DNA of 64,000 nucleotides from an uncultured Treponema sp. (GTDB taxonomy: Bacteria > Spirochaetota > Spirochaetia > Treponematales > Treponemataceae), in assembly GCA_946411505.1 (NCBI GenBank), contig CAMKEG010000002.1, forward strand, positions 1 through 64,000. Direction: 5' to 3'. The position numbers and the translations under genes were made by a program. Below the pieces are notes generated by a model, which saw nothing but the letters and a program-made list of their open reading frames with translations, made no database searches and was not told where the DNA came from. Positions 45,020 to 53,318 of the stretch are shown here, piece by piece. Position 1 is the first letter of the stretch, and each line of letters opens with the position of its first letter.

Positions 45020-46093
45020 ATGAATGAACAAAATAAACGAACCCCGCCGCAGAGCGGTCGGGGTATCGTTTTTTCTCCCAAGGTATTGCAGTCGGGCACA
45101 TCCCCCTTTTCGGCGCAGAGCGCCGGGGTATGTACCCTCCGCTCGAATCAAAAAGTTTGGGGCCTCTTTCTTGCGGCGCTTTCGATTTTTATTTGGGGAA
45201 TCACTTTTGTCAGCACAAAATATTTGCTGAATGACTTTTCGTCGCTGGAAATTCTTTTTTTTAGATTTTTGGTCGCCTACATCGGCCTTTGGTTCATGCG
45301 GCCCAAGGTTGAAAAAATCGTCTGGCGCGACAACATATACTTCGCGCTGGCGGGATTGTCGGGCGTGGTCTTGTACCAGCTTTCGGAAAACATCGCGATT
45401 CATTTTACCAACGCTTCCAACGTAAGCGTAATCGTAAGCATTTGTCCGCTTTTTACCGCCATCGTAAGCCAAATCTTCTTAAAGGAACGGCATCTTTCCG
45501 TTTGGTTTGTCGTCGGATTTTTTGTCGCGATTTTTGGCGTGGCGCTCGTGTGCTTTAACGGAAAGGCCGCGCTGGAATTGAATCCCAAGGGCGACTTGCT
45601 CGCGCTTTTTTCTGGAATATGCTGGGGCTTTTATTCAATGTTCATTTCCATCTTGAACAAAAAGAAATACGACAAGGTTTGCTCCACCAGGCGCATTTTC
45701 TTTTTCGCCGTTTTGTTCATGCTTCCGCTCGCGCTTTTTGGCTGGAGATTGCTTCCACAAGACGAAGCGGCCGCCGCAAGCGCTAACGATTTTGTCCAGT
45801 CCTTCTATTTTTTTGTTGAGCCAAGCGTAAACGCCGCGCGCTTTTCCAAAGTCCTTAATTGGGCCAACATAATTTTTTTGGGCGTCTTTGCCAGCGGCCT
45901 TTGCTTTACCACTTGGAGCAAGGCGTGCGACATTATCGGAACGGTAAAAGTAAGCTGCGGCTTGTACTTGATTCCAATCGTCACGGTAATCTTTGCCTTC
46001 TTTGCGCTTGGCGAGCAGTTGACTTTGCTAGGCGCCGCAGGAACTGCGATAACAATTGTGGGATTGTTTTTGAGCGAGAAGAAAGAGGGATGA
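45020..46093 (+). CDS. EamA/DMT-family transporter
   Basis: The 357-residue protein has ten hydrophobic segments in two EamA repeats (FIWGITFVSTKYLL, ASNVSVIVSICPLF, LFSGICWGFYSMFI, LIPIVTVIFAFFALGEQ). Substrate unknown. The first 40 residues are a non-hydrophobic extension encoded by two terminator-like palindromes, which is odd for the family; a start further down was not found. Predicted leaderless from the -10 box seven bases before the ATG. Confidence 0.8.
   Translation: MNEQNKRTPPQSGRGIVFSPKVLQSGTSPFSAQSAGVCTLRSNQKVWGLFLAALSIFIWGITFVSTKYLLNDFSSLEILFFRFLVAYIGLWFMRPKVEKIVWRDNIYFALAGLSGVVLYQLSENIAIHFTNASNVSVIVSICPLFTAIVSQIFLKERHLSVWFVVGFFVAIFGVALVCFNGKAALELNPKGDLLALFSGICWGFYSMFISILNKKKYDKVCSTRRIFFFAVLFMLPLALFGWRLLPQDEAAAASANDFVQSFYFFVEPSVNAARFSKVLNWANIIFLGVFASGLCFTTWSKACDIIGTVKVSCGLYLIPIVTVIFAFFALGEQLTLLGAAGTAITIVGLFLSEKKEG
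45042..45128 (+). repeat. Two GC-rich hairpins inside the 5' end of the EamA gene
   Basis: Hairpin 1 (45042-45063, CCCC...GCAGAGC...GGGG) is followed by TATCGTTTTTT like a terminator. Hairpin 2 (GGCGC-AGA-GCGCC at 45112-45124, flanked by CCCC and GGGG, to 45128) has the same AGA loop. Confidence 0.55.
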
Positions 46094-46109
46094 CAAAAAC
46101 GCGGGCTCT

Positions 46110-47039
46110 TTACCCCGCCAAGAACTGCATCACAAGATTTACCATCAATTCCTTTTCGTCCGGCTTGGATTCGGCGATCATTATTGTGAGGGCGACAAGG
46201 GTGTTGTCTTCGATTTGCTTGATTCCGTTCTTAAAGAGCAGGCCGTTTTTGTTCAAAAAGTGCAGGAACATTGTGGCCGCGATGCGTTTGTTCCCGTCGC
46301 TAAAGGAATGGTTCTTTGTGACAAAATACAAAAGGTTGGCGGCCTTTTCTTGCGCGGTGGGATAAACGTCCTTTCCGCCAAAAGTCTGGTAAATGGCGCC
46401 GATGCTGCCTTTGAAAGACTCGTCTTTTTCGTTCCCAAAGAGGTCGCTCGTGTCGCCAAACTTCATCGAGTCTATTATTTGGCGGGCTTCTTGGTAAGTG
46501 ATGCGGTAGGTGTCCTGAGTGCCGCCGGGCTTTTTTACGCGCGAGTGGTCGTAGTCGTCAAGCAAGTCAAGGGCGCCGGTGTATTGCTCTATCACGGAAA
46601 GGATTTGGTTTGAGTCCAGCTGGTTTTCCGCGCGGCGAATGATTTGCAAAGTTTGGCGCAACTCTTCCAAGCGGCGGTTATTGGCGGCGTATCCTTTTAG
46701 GATGTATTGCTTTAGGACGGAATTTGCCCATTTTCGGAACTCTATGCCCCGCTTGGACTTTACGCGGTAGCCCACAGAAATTATTACGTCGAGGGAATAG
46801 TATGCGACATCATAAGTCTTTCCGTCAGCGGCAGTTGTCGCAAAATTTGCGACAACTGAAAAATCTGAGAGCTCTTCCTCAATCGCGTTCTGCACGTGCT
46901 TTCCGATAGTTTTGACGTCGCGGTCGAACAACGTCGCCATTTGCATGCGGTTCAGCCAAACTGTGTCCTCTTCAAACGGAACGGAAAGAGACACCGCTTT
47001 GTCTTCGCTTTCAAAAATCACAAGTTCCTTTTGAGCCAT
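46110..47039 (-). CDS. RhuM-Fic/DOC fusion protein
   Basis: The 309-residue protein joins a RhuM N-terminal domain (VWLNRMQMATLFDRDVKTIG, YYSLDVIISVGYRVKSKRGI, residues 1-120) to a Fic/DOC domain with the full active-site loop HSFSDGNKR (244-252). Fic domains AMPylate or otherwise modify proteins; in Doc-like toxins they modify EF-Tu. No inhibitory antitoxin gene is adjacent. It has its own TTGACA promoter. Confidence 0.88.
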   Translation of the reverse strand: MAQKELVIFESEDKAVSLSVPFEEDTVWLNRMQMATLFDRDVKTIGKHVQNAIEEELSDFSVVANFATTAADGKTYDVAYYSLDVIISVGYRVKSKRGIEFRKWANSVLKQYILKGYAANNRRLEELRQTLQIIRRAENQLDSNQILSVIEQYTGALDLLDDYDHSRVKKPGGTQDTYRITYQEARQIIDSMKFGDTSDLFGNEKDESFKGSIGAIYQTFGGKDVYPTAQEKAANLLYFVTKNHSFSDGNKRIAATMFLHFLNKNGLLFKNGIKQIEDNTLVALTIMIAESKPDEKELMVNLVMQFLAG

Positions 47040-47058
47040 AAATCACCTTTTTATGTAG

Positions 47059-47088
47059 ACTATACACCATAACCAGTATATTTGTCAA
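47059..47088 (-). promoter_or_regulatory. Promoter of the RhuM-Fic gene
   Basis: TTGACA (47088-47083), 18 bases, TATAGT (47064-47059), with AAGGTGA before the ATG. Confidence 0.65.
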
Positions 47089-47127
47089 GTAGAAATTTAA
47101 AAGGAATATGCAAAAAAATGTAAGTTC

Positions 47128-48153
47128 CTATTTGCTGATTCCCGCGTTCCGCATCATGGCACGAATTTCGTTTTTCCAGCGCTCAACAAAATCTGCGGGA
47201 GCGATGGGGCGGGCGTTGGCGCCTTGGGCTAGAACCCATTCCAAAACTTTGTCCGATTGCGATGACGAAAACTTTATTGTCGTCATGTTCTCTTCTTCGC
47301 TGTCAATAAATTTTTGGTCGTCAGCCCAGACGCAATCCTTTATGTATTGGCGGGCGTCGTCGTAAAAGTCTATTTCGTAGCGAACTTTTTTTTCGTCCTT
47401 AAAGGCGCCAAACCTTCCGCCGCCGCATCTGGAAGCGAAATCAAAATTTTTGGGAAGCTCAAAAGTTTTGTCGGTGTTCTCCATCCTCTTCATCCGGGGA
47501 AGGCAAAAAAGCCGCTCGCCGCCCTTGCCATTGGCCGCAAGCTCGTCATAGCCAAAAAGGCAATACATTCCGTCCTCAAATAAAAGTTGGTAGGGGCGGA
47601 CAAGCCTGTGGGTTGTCGAGACGTTCCATCTGCCGTTGTAGTCAAACTTTAAGAGCGTGTTGTCGCGCAGGGCGTTCATTATGGGCTTCCAAATTTCCGG
47701 CCTAACGGAAACTTTTGGCAGCGGGGGAACGGCGATTCTGTCCAAAAGCTGGCTCTTTCCGTGGCCTTGGGTTTCGGTCAAAAAGTCAATCACTTTGGCG
47801 ATTTGATCATACATCGGCGTTCCCTTGAAATTTGCCAACAAGGTTTTTGCGGAAGAAAGATAAAAGGCGTCGTCCACAGAAATTTGGTTGAGCGCGAATT
47901 CCCACTTATCGTCAAGGTAGTAAAAGCCGTTGCGCGCGCGGTCGTATTCAAGCGGCGCCCTAAAGTAAGTCCGCAGGGTGTCGATGTCGCGGCTTATAGT
48001 CGCCTCGCCGACTTTTGCATATCCGGTCTGCTCGCAATACAATTTTTGCAGCTGCTTGTTGTTGGGATACATTCCCGACTTTATCGCGTTGTGAATTATT
48101 ATAAGCCGCTCAATCATTTTTTTCGTGATAAGCTTGTTGTCCGCTTCTTTCAT
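47128..48153 (-). CDS. WYL-domain transcription regulator
   Basis: The 341-residue protein has an N-terminal winged helix (LIIIHNAIKSGMYPNNKQLQ, EATISRDIDTLR) and a central WYL domain (IMNALRDNTLLKFDYNG, RLVRPYQLLFEDGMYCLFGY) with a C-terminal extension. WYL regulators bind ligands or nucleic acids and often control defence genes (BrxR, CapW). The ATG at 48153 has AGGAGCG upstream. Its promoter carries the same operator as five neighbouring units, so it is the likely master regulator and controls itself. Confidence 0.88.
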   Translation of the reverse strand: MKEADNKLITKKMIERLIIIHNAIKSGMYPNNKQLQKLYCEQTGYAKVGEATISRDIDTLRTYFRAPLEYDRARNGFYYLDDKWEFALNQISVDDAFYLSSAKTLLANFKGTPMYDQIAKVIDFLTETQGHGKSQLLDRIAVPPLPKVSVRPEIWKPIMNALRDNTLLKFDYNGRWNVSTTHRLVRPYQLLFEDGMYCLFGYDELAANGKGGERLFCLPRMKRMENTDKTFELPKNFDFASRCGGGRFGAFKDEKKVRYEIDFYDDARQYIKDCVWADDQKFIDSEEENMTTIKFSSSQSDKVLEWVLAQGANARPIAPADFVERWKNEIRAMMRNAGISK

Positions 48154-48181
48154 TTTCGCTCCTATGAGTAAATTATACATT

Positions 48182-48214
48182 ATTATATAACGGCAGTCTA
48201 TCATAGCGTGATAG
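48182..48214 (-). promoter_or_regulatory. WYL-regulon operator A and -10 box (regulator gene)
   Basis: CTATCA-N5-TGATAG at 48214-48198, ten bases, then TATAAT (48187-48182), in the minus direction toward the WYL gene. Confidence 0.8.
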
Positions 48215-48215
48215 A

Positions 48216-50417
48216 TTAACCAACATTTTTTGCCGCGCGCCAAGAGTTGTAGGCCGCAAGCAACTTGCCTTTTGGCTCGCGGTTGGAAAAAGCGCTTTTT
48301 TGGACGACTTCAAAGCGGTTGCCTGCGGTTTTTCGAAGCTCCACGCACAGCTCGTATTCGTCGTTTTTTGTCGCGTAAACGATGTCGCATTGTTTTTGCG
48401 CGGCTTTTTCGCGATACAGGTGGCCAACGCAAATGTTCATTTTATAGCCGATGTCCACAAGACGGTTTGTGTCTTCTGGCAGGCAAAACTTGTAGCCGTC
48501 CTTTTCCCATTCCAATTGCTTTTCTTCTGCGGAATATTCGATTGATAAATTTTCAAATTGTTCTTTTTGTTCCGGATGCGCTTGGCGGTAAACGCGCATG
48601 AGCATGTCGTGGTTGTATTGCGAAAAACCCTCGTGTCCGATTTTTCTTACAATTTGTTCCGACAGCTTGTTTTCTTGCGCCAAGTTTTTCATATACTCCA
48701 AGGCGTCCATCGCTCTGGAACCATTCTGGCAGTTTCTTGCCAATTCTGACGTAAGTTTTGCGCAAGTCATTTCATCGTAATGATTAAATAGAAATTGTAT
48801 GTTTTTGAAAAAATTTACTTCGCTATCAAACTCAAATATAGTTTGCTTTTTGTCATTTTTAACGGAATTGTAAAAAAAGCCTCTTTGTAAAATAATAGTT
48901 GCAAAAATGAATTTTTCATCCGCGTTCATTAAGAGGTCTATGGCCCTTTCGTCTCTAAAGCCGGCCTTCCAAATTCCTAGAAGGTTGGCAAACCGCCTAT
49001 GTCCGCTGAGAAAAATTTTATTTATTTTGGGCGTATACGGCAGACCGCACAGTTTGATAAATTTGCGAACGCCGTCAGGGCAGCGCGCCAAATTTTCCCA
49101 CACTCCAGTTGGCGGAGCGAATTCTTTGCCGTATCTTTCTTTAGCTCGCTCCAATCTAAAGTGATTTTTGAACAAGCCTCTGAACATACAGAGTTCTGGA
49201 TTGAAAGGGGAATTCGCAAAGTTTACAAGGCGGTCACAATTTGTTTCGCCGTAGGCAAGTTTTGGCTCAAAACTACATTCATTTTTTATCTGTTTTTTCA
49301 TCATCCCAAGAACGCTTTGATATTCTTCGTCTGAAATTTTAATAAATGCGTCTCCTGTTTCTCCACTCCATCGAGACATTCTGTTTGCCGCATCCAAAAT
49401 AAGTTTGTTATTTGCTTTTCGTAAGTTAAAGCCAAAGTCCAAATACAAAAAAGTATTTTCAATTTCTATGGAACCGTCTTCTTTTTCCGATATTTGGTTT
49501 TTGTCACCAAAAATTTCTACCGCATTAATATTTTTTATTACTTGCTCTACATTCGCTCCGTTAGTAAACCCTTTATATTCTTTTATGCAAGAAAGAGGGA
49601 CAAGCCGCTTTCGTCCGTTCTGATAAAACACAGTTGCGACTGGAATTGTAAAACCATCTTTTTTTACTGGTTTAAAATCATCGAACCATTCATTTAAGTA
49701 TCTTGGATCAAAACATTCTACTCCTAGAAGAGTTGAAAAAGGAATAAACTCTAATTTTACAACAACTCCAGAAAAATCGCGTTCTTTGAATTCGTATTTT
49801 ATATTATGCTTCCATAATTCTTCCATCTCACTTGCTTTTTCAAAAGATTTTTCTTCTTTTCCTATTTGTCGATAATACCAGTTGTTGTCGCGTTCGTTGT
49901 GTTCAAGATAGTATTTTGCTCGCGCTCTTTTTATATATTTTGTGCAATGTACTTGTTTGAAGAGCAGGCCTTTATAATTTGGTTTTTGCAAGATTCTTTG
50001 AATTTCGCTTTGAAGTTGCTCGTCTTTTTCAATAGGATAAGGTTCTACTGACATATCCTTGCGCGAATTTAAGAACGCGCTGTAGATTGCTGAAAAAGAG
50101 TTGTCTTCAGAAGTCCATGTTGAATTTATAAATCTCTTATAAATGGCTGAATAATATTCGTCTTTGTCGTCAAGCCTGACACCATCTGGATAATCAAGCA
50201 TCCATTTGTTTACGAGCTTTTCATCGAATTCAGAGAAATAGGCCTTGCGCAAAATTTTCTCTAACAATTCCGGCTTCCATTCCTCGCAAAAATTGTTTGC
50301 AGGACAGTCTTTTGCCCAAACTTTAATAGGATGTCCATGCATGCCACAAGAATCAAATTTATAATACTTAAACCCCACCGCCGCTTCCTTGCTATAAATA
50401 ATTATGTCGCACTTCAT
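48216..50417 (-). CDS. Large protein with PcfJ-like C-terminal domain
   Basis: The 733-residue protein ends in a PcfJ-type domain (YKFCLPEDTNRLVDIGYKMN, ICVGHLY, ELRKTAGNRFEVVQ, LLAAYNSWR). The N-terminal 600 residues are unassigned, with a possible zinc site near residues 24-42 (CGMHGHPIK, CPANNFC). PcfJ-like proteins come from conjugative plasmids and phages and have no proven activity. Ribosome site AGGAGG is excellent. Operator B covers its promoter. Confidence 0.7.
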   Translation of the reverse strand: MKCDIIIYSKEAAVGFKYYKFDSCGMHGHPIKVWAKDCPANNFCEEWKPELLEKILRKAYFSEFDEKLVNKWMLDYPDGVRLDDKDEYYSAIYKRFINSTWTSEDNSFSAIYSAFLNSRKDMSVEPYPIEKDEQLQSEIQRILQKPNYKGLLFKQVHCTKYIKRARAKYYLEHNERDNNWYYRQIGKEEKSFEKASEMEELWKHNIKYEFKERDFSGVVVKLEFIPFSTLLGVECFDPRYLNEWFDDFKPVKKDGFTIPVATVFYQNGRKRLVPLSCIKEYKGFTNGANVEQVIKNINAVEIFGDKNQISEKEDGSIEIENTFLYLDFGFNLRKANNKLILDAANRMSRWSGETGDAFIKISDEEYQSVLGMMKKQIKNECSFEPKLAYGETNCDRLVNFANSPFNPELCMFRGLFKNHFRLERAKERYGKEFAPPTGVWENLARCPDGVRKFIKLCGLPYTPKINKIFLSGHRRFANLLGIWKAGFRDERAIDLLMNADEKFIFATIILQRGFFYNSVKNDKKQTIFEFDSEVNFFKNIQFLFNHYDEMTCAKLTSELARNCQNGSRAMDALEYMKNLAQENKLSEQIVRKIGHEGFSQYNHDMLMRVYRQAHPEQKEQFENLSIEYSAEEKQLEWEKDGYKFCLPEDTNRLVDIGYKMNICVGHLYREKAAQKQCDIVYATKNDEYELCVELRKTAGNRFEVVQKSAFSNREPKGKLLAAYNSWRAAKNVG

Positions 50418-50436
50418 TTTAGCCTCCTGCGTGATG

Positions 50437-50470
50437 AGTATAAATGCGGAGGTCTATCAAAGCGTGATAG
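50437..50470 (-). promoter_or_regulatory. WYL-regulon operator B (PcfJ-like gene)
   Basis: CTATCA-N5-TGATAG at 50470-50454 in the minus direction, eleven bases, then TATACT (50442-50437). Confidence 0.8.
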
Positions 50471-50623
50471 AGCGGAATGAAAAAATTCGACTACTTTTGA
50501 ATCCAAACGTCGCCGGTGGCGGAACTTGCGCGAACCTAACTTTTTGAACGCCGGCAGCGTCGGTTTCCGCGATTATGTTGTCGGAACTTTTATACTTTTT
50601 ATGCGTTCTCTACCCCAAAGTGG
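50471..50623. other. Geneless stretch between operator B and a terminator
   Basis: No ORF of size is present. On the minus strand about 45 sense codons are open without a start (SDNIIAETDAAG then VRFAQVPPP), perhaps an old gene fragment; a 7-codon ORF (MKKFDYF) starts at 50477 on the plus strand. Confidence 0.3.
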
Positions 50624-50670
50624 AATTCTCTATGTCATTTTACCACAAAATGACATAGAGAATTTTTTTT
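50624..50670 (+). terminator. Strong rho-independent terminator
   Basis: A perfect 18-base stem (50624-50641 with 50647-50664), loop ACCAC, followed by a T-run to 50670. No plus-strand gene precedes it within the visible operon, so it may end a small RNA or protect operator C from read-through. Confidence 0.85.
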
Positions 50671-50673
50671 ACT

Positions 50674-50706
50674 CTATCGTGATTTGATAGACCGCCCGCG
50701 TATAAT
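50674..50706 (+). promoter_or_regulatory. WYL-regulon operator C (HD gene)
   Basis: CTATCG-N5-TGATAG (50674-50690, one mismatch in the first half), ten bases, TATAAT (50701-50706), then seven bases to the ATG at 50714. Confidence 0.75.
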
Positions 50707-50713
50707 GCTTGTG

Positions 50714-51250
50714 ATGGAACACGACGCGCGATTTGTTCATTTGGAAATATTTGAACGGCTAAAAATGCCGCCAAGACTGCTGGCGCATCTTACGCTTGTT
50801 CACGACGCGGAAAAAAGGCTTTTAAAAGAAATTGCGGCCGCTTTTCCAAAAGTGAAAATTGACAAGGAGCTTGCGCTGTTTGGAGCGGCGACGCACGACA
50901 TAGGAAAATGCGTTTGCAAAAACGAGCTGACGCAACCGGGGCGCGAGCACGAGGCGCAAGGCCAAAAGCTTTTGCTGTCGCTTGGAGACAGTCCGCAAAT
51001 GGCGGCGTTCGCAAAAAATCATTCGACGTGGTCGGAACGCTCCACAATCGAATCGCTTTTGGTTTCGCTCGCGGACAAAATTTGGAAAGGAAGCCGCGTC
51101 GCCGAATTGGAAGACTTGGTCGCGGCAAAAATTTCCCAAGCGTCCGCCTTGGAAAAATGGGAAGCGTATTTATTGCTGGACGACATCATCCAAAAAATCG
51201 CAAGCGGCGCGGACAAAAGGCTTGCGTGGCAGAACCAGTTTGAGGTGTGA
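50714..51250 (+). CDS. HD-domain phosphohydrolase
   Basis: The 178-residue protein has the HD-domain metal ligands: His in HLTLVHD, the HD pair in AATHDIGK, a later His (NHSTW) and an Asp in SLADKIWKG. Such enzymes hydrolyse phosphomonoesters or nucleotides. The ATG at 50714 is chosen from the -10 box seven bases upstream; an ATG at 50705 lies within that box. It belongs to the WYL regulon. Confidence 0.8.
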   Translation: MEHDARFVHLEIFERLKMPPRLLAHLTLVHDAEKRLLKEIAAAFPKVKIDKELALFGAATHDIGKCVCKNELTQPGREHEAQGQKLLLSLGDSPQMAAFAKNHSTWSERSTIESLLVSLADKIWKGSRVAELEDLVAAKISQASALEKWEAYLLLDDIIQKIASGADKRLAWQNQFEV

Positions 51251-51372
51251 ACAAGAAGCTATTTTGATTGGTGAAGGGAGGACGGCGGAGGTTTTGGGAA
51301 TTTAGCATCTAATTATTGCAAGTTACTCATTTTTGGTGTATTGTATAGTGATAATAGATAATACATTTTGCT

Positions 51373-51395
51373 GAACATATTTAAGAAAAATGTTC
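51373..51395. promoter_or_regulatory. Inverted repeat before the 76-residue gene
   Basis: GAACAT and ATGTTC flank an A/T-rich centre (51373-51395), just before the ribosome site. It may be an operator or leader hairpin. Confidence 0.4.
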
Positions 51396-51408
51396 AAAGG
51401 AGTTTGGT

Positions 51409-51639
51409 ATGGAAAAGTTCTATAATATGAATGAATGTTTTGATAGCCCGAGAGTTAAATTTTTTTTCGAGTCTGAAAATCAATACTTGAGTGAAGATTT
51501 AGAATCTATAGAGAATCAAATGAATGAATGGTTAAAAGAACATGAAAAGAAAATAAAAGTGATTGATATAAAATACACTACAACTTATGATGGCGAATCC
51601 AATGGGTTTAGCGCTTGCATATTTTATAATCTGATATAG
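51409..51639 (+). CDS. Hypothetical acidic protein
   Basis: A 76-residue AT-rich gene with a strong AAAGGAG site. The protein is acidic and helical in the middle (LSEDLESIENQMNEWLKEHE) and ends in a beta-type segment. I do not recognise it. It begins the AT-rich insert that lacks WYL operators. Confidence 0.6.
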   Translation: MEKFYNMNECFDSPRVKFFFESENQYLSEDLESIENQMNEWLKEHEKKIKVIDIKYTTTYDGESNGFSACIFYNLI

Positions 51640-51662
51640 ATTTTTGAGTATAAGAGGCTGAG

Positions 51663-52739
51663 ATGAAAAGGTGCATTATTAAAAAGAGCCCACATAGCAA
51701 CACAGAGTTAGCGGTTAAATCTTATGATGACATTGCTCCTTTTTTGGAAAAGAAGGCCAAAGACAATCAGCTTCTTGTTATTAATTCTTTTTTAGAAAGT
51801 GTAGATGGGCTTGAAAAATCAAGAAATTGGGTAAAACCGGCAAAAAATACTGCTGTAAATATCGCAAATGCTGCAGTAATTGCTCAACAGGCTGCAAATT
51901 CAAAACCACATTTAGAGGCTATTCTTACGCCAGAGATGCGCAAAGCTCTAAAAGATGGATCAGCAAAAATATATAATTCACATAGAGATGGAAAGTTTTT
52001 TCCTAAAATTCAGTACAACGGAAAAGAAGAGTTTATTAGGTTGGAAAGAATTGCGGATCCTCAGGCTGTTGCAAATATAGCTCTTATGGCAAATCAAATG
52101 ATGATGCAACAACAATTGAATGAAATTCAAGACACTTTGATTGACCTTTCAAAAACTGTAAACGAGGGATTCGCCAATCTAAGACATGAGATACATGCAG
52201 AAAAAATCGATAGAGTTGAAATTGCCAAAAACGAATTTAATACATATTTAACTGATGGCGAAAGTTATAGAAACCAAGTTTCTTCGCATTTGAATGAAGC
52301 ATTTCCGGGACTAAAAAGAGAAATGAATGAAAAGATAATGCAGTTAAAGGATTCTTCAAATAAAATACTTAATGGCGCGAAAGCAAATGAAATCAAAGAG
52401 ATGATGGAAAAGCAAAGCGAAAGTATAGGAATTATTATTGAAAACTTAATTGCCTTTCAAGTTCTTTTTAATATTGAATTATATATGGCTTATACAAAAA
52501 AAAGTACTTCAGAGAAAGAGAGAAACGATTTTATATTGAGGGTTTGGAAAAAATATACAGATGCATTGGTAGAAATCTTTACGCACGAGCGGCTAGAATT
52601 ATTAAGCGGCTTGTACAGAGGGGCAAAAGACATCTGGCGTGAAAATTTTATGCCAGGAATAGAAAATATAAGGGAAAGAAAATTGGAGGTTTTGGAATGT
52701 CAAAGGAATGTCCAGGGAAGTATCATGGTTCGGCAGTAA
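51663..52739 (+). CDS. Hypothetical coiled-coil protein
   Basis: The 358-residue protein is helical with probable coiled coil between residues 150 and 260 (QQQLNEIQDTLIDLSKTVNE, LKREMNEKIMQLKDSSNKI) and a hydrophobic helix near 265-275 (IIIENLIAFQVLFNIELY). No catalytic motif was found. The next gene starts 43 bases before its stop, so the two are coupled. Confidence 0.6.
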   Translation: MKRCIIKKSPHSNTELAVKSYDDIAPFLEKKAKDNQLLVINSFLESVDGLEKSRNWVKPAKNTAVNIANAAVIAQQAANSKPHLEAILTPEMRKALKDGSAKIYNSHRDGKFFPKIQYNGKEEFIRLERIADPQAVANIALMANQMMMQQQLNEIQDTLIDLSKTVNEGFANLRHEIHAEKIDRVEIAKNEFNTYLTDGESYRNQVSSHLNEAFPGLKREMNEKIMQLKDSSNKILNGAKANEIKEMMEKQSESIGIIIENLIAFQVLFNIELYMAYTKKSTSEKERNDFILRVWKKYTDALVEIFTHERLELLSGLYRGAKDIWRENFMPGIENIRERKLEVLECQRNVQGSIMVRQ

Positions 52740-52978
52740 AATATATAGCCGACGATGAAAAGTATTGTGTAATTTGCCAACAAGAAATTGCTTTAAAAAG
52801 GCAAAAAAGAAAAGAAACATTTATTAAAGGTCTTAAGTGGGCTGGAAAGGCAGCTGCCATGGCTTTAGTAAGTGCCGTTGCTGGAAAAGCTTTCGGAGGC
52901 AAAATGTCAAGCTTAGGTGGCGGTGAAAACGTTGCAAATGCCATAAATGCTGGGACTGGTGGTACGCCAACAGCATAA
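52697..52978 (+). CDS. Small protein with possible zinc site and glycine-rich tail
   Basis: The 93-residue protein has Cys5 and His10 (CPGKYH) plus CVIC (about 24-27), which could bind zinc, a basic helix (KRQKRKETFIKGLKWAGKAA) and a Gly/Ala-rich hydrophobic tail. It overlaps the coiled-coil gene by 43 bases. Unknown; the tail recalls small membrane-active peptides. Confidence 0.55.
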   Translation: MSKECPGKYHGSAVKYIADDEKYCVICQQEIALKRQKRKETFIKGLKWAGKAAAMALVSAVAGKAFGGKMSSLGGGENVANAINAGTGGTPTA

Positions 52979-52992
52979 TTTTGTTGAAAAAC

Positions 52993-53069
52993 TTGACAAA
53001 CATATTCTTGTTTGTTCTAGTATTGTTGCTTTTATCACCATTATTTAGTAATTTGGTAAAAGCAACAAT
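52993..53069 (+). promoter_or_regulatory. Promoter and long leader hairpin
   Basis: TTGACA at 52993-52998 is followed 19 bases later by TAGTAT. A perfect 13-base stem, ATTGTTGCTTTTA (53022-53034) with TAAAAGCAACAAT (53057-53069), sits in the leader of the next small gene, ending about 10 bases before its ribosome site. Confidence 0.5.
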
Positions 53070-53093
53070 AAAACTATAAAAAGGAGCGTTTTT

Positions 53094-53270
53094 ATGTCAG
53101 ACTTTGAAACGGCTTTCGTCAATAGGTGGGGTAACAATGTAACCAATTGGAATTACAATGAATTGATTCATAGAGTTACGGTCTACTATGACAACAATGG
53201 AAAAGAATGTAAGATGACTATAGAGAACACATCCAAAGAATTTGTTAAATGGCTAAAAGAGAATTGCTAA
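53094..53270 (+). CDS. Small hypothetical protein
   Basis: A 58-residue protein with a very good AAGGAG site. It is rich in aromatic and Asn residues (WGNNVTNWNYNELIH, VTVYYDNNGKECK) and ends in a basic amphipathic helix. Unknown family. The preceding leader contains a 13-base perfect hairpin, so its synthesis is probably regulated. Confidence 0.55.
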   Translation: MSDFETAFVNRWGNNVTNWNYNELIHRVTVYYDNNGKECKMTIENTSKEFVKWLKENC

Positions 53271-53318
53271 TACAGAATAAGCTACAAAATTGCTTTTAAA
53301 ATATAATATTGTTTTTTA

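Noticed and set aside
50490..50615. A minus-strand coding gene reading SDNIIAETDAAG
   Set aside because: No start codon or ribosome site, under 50 codons, and interrupted by the terminator; at most a remnant.
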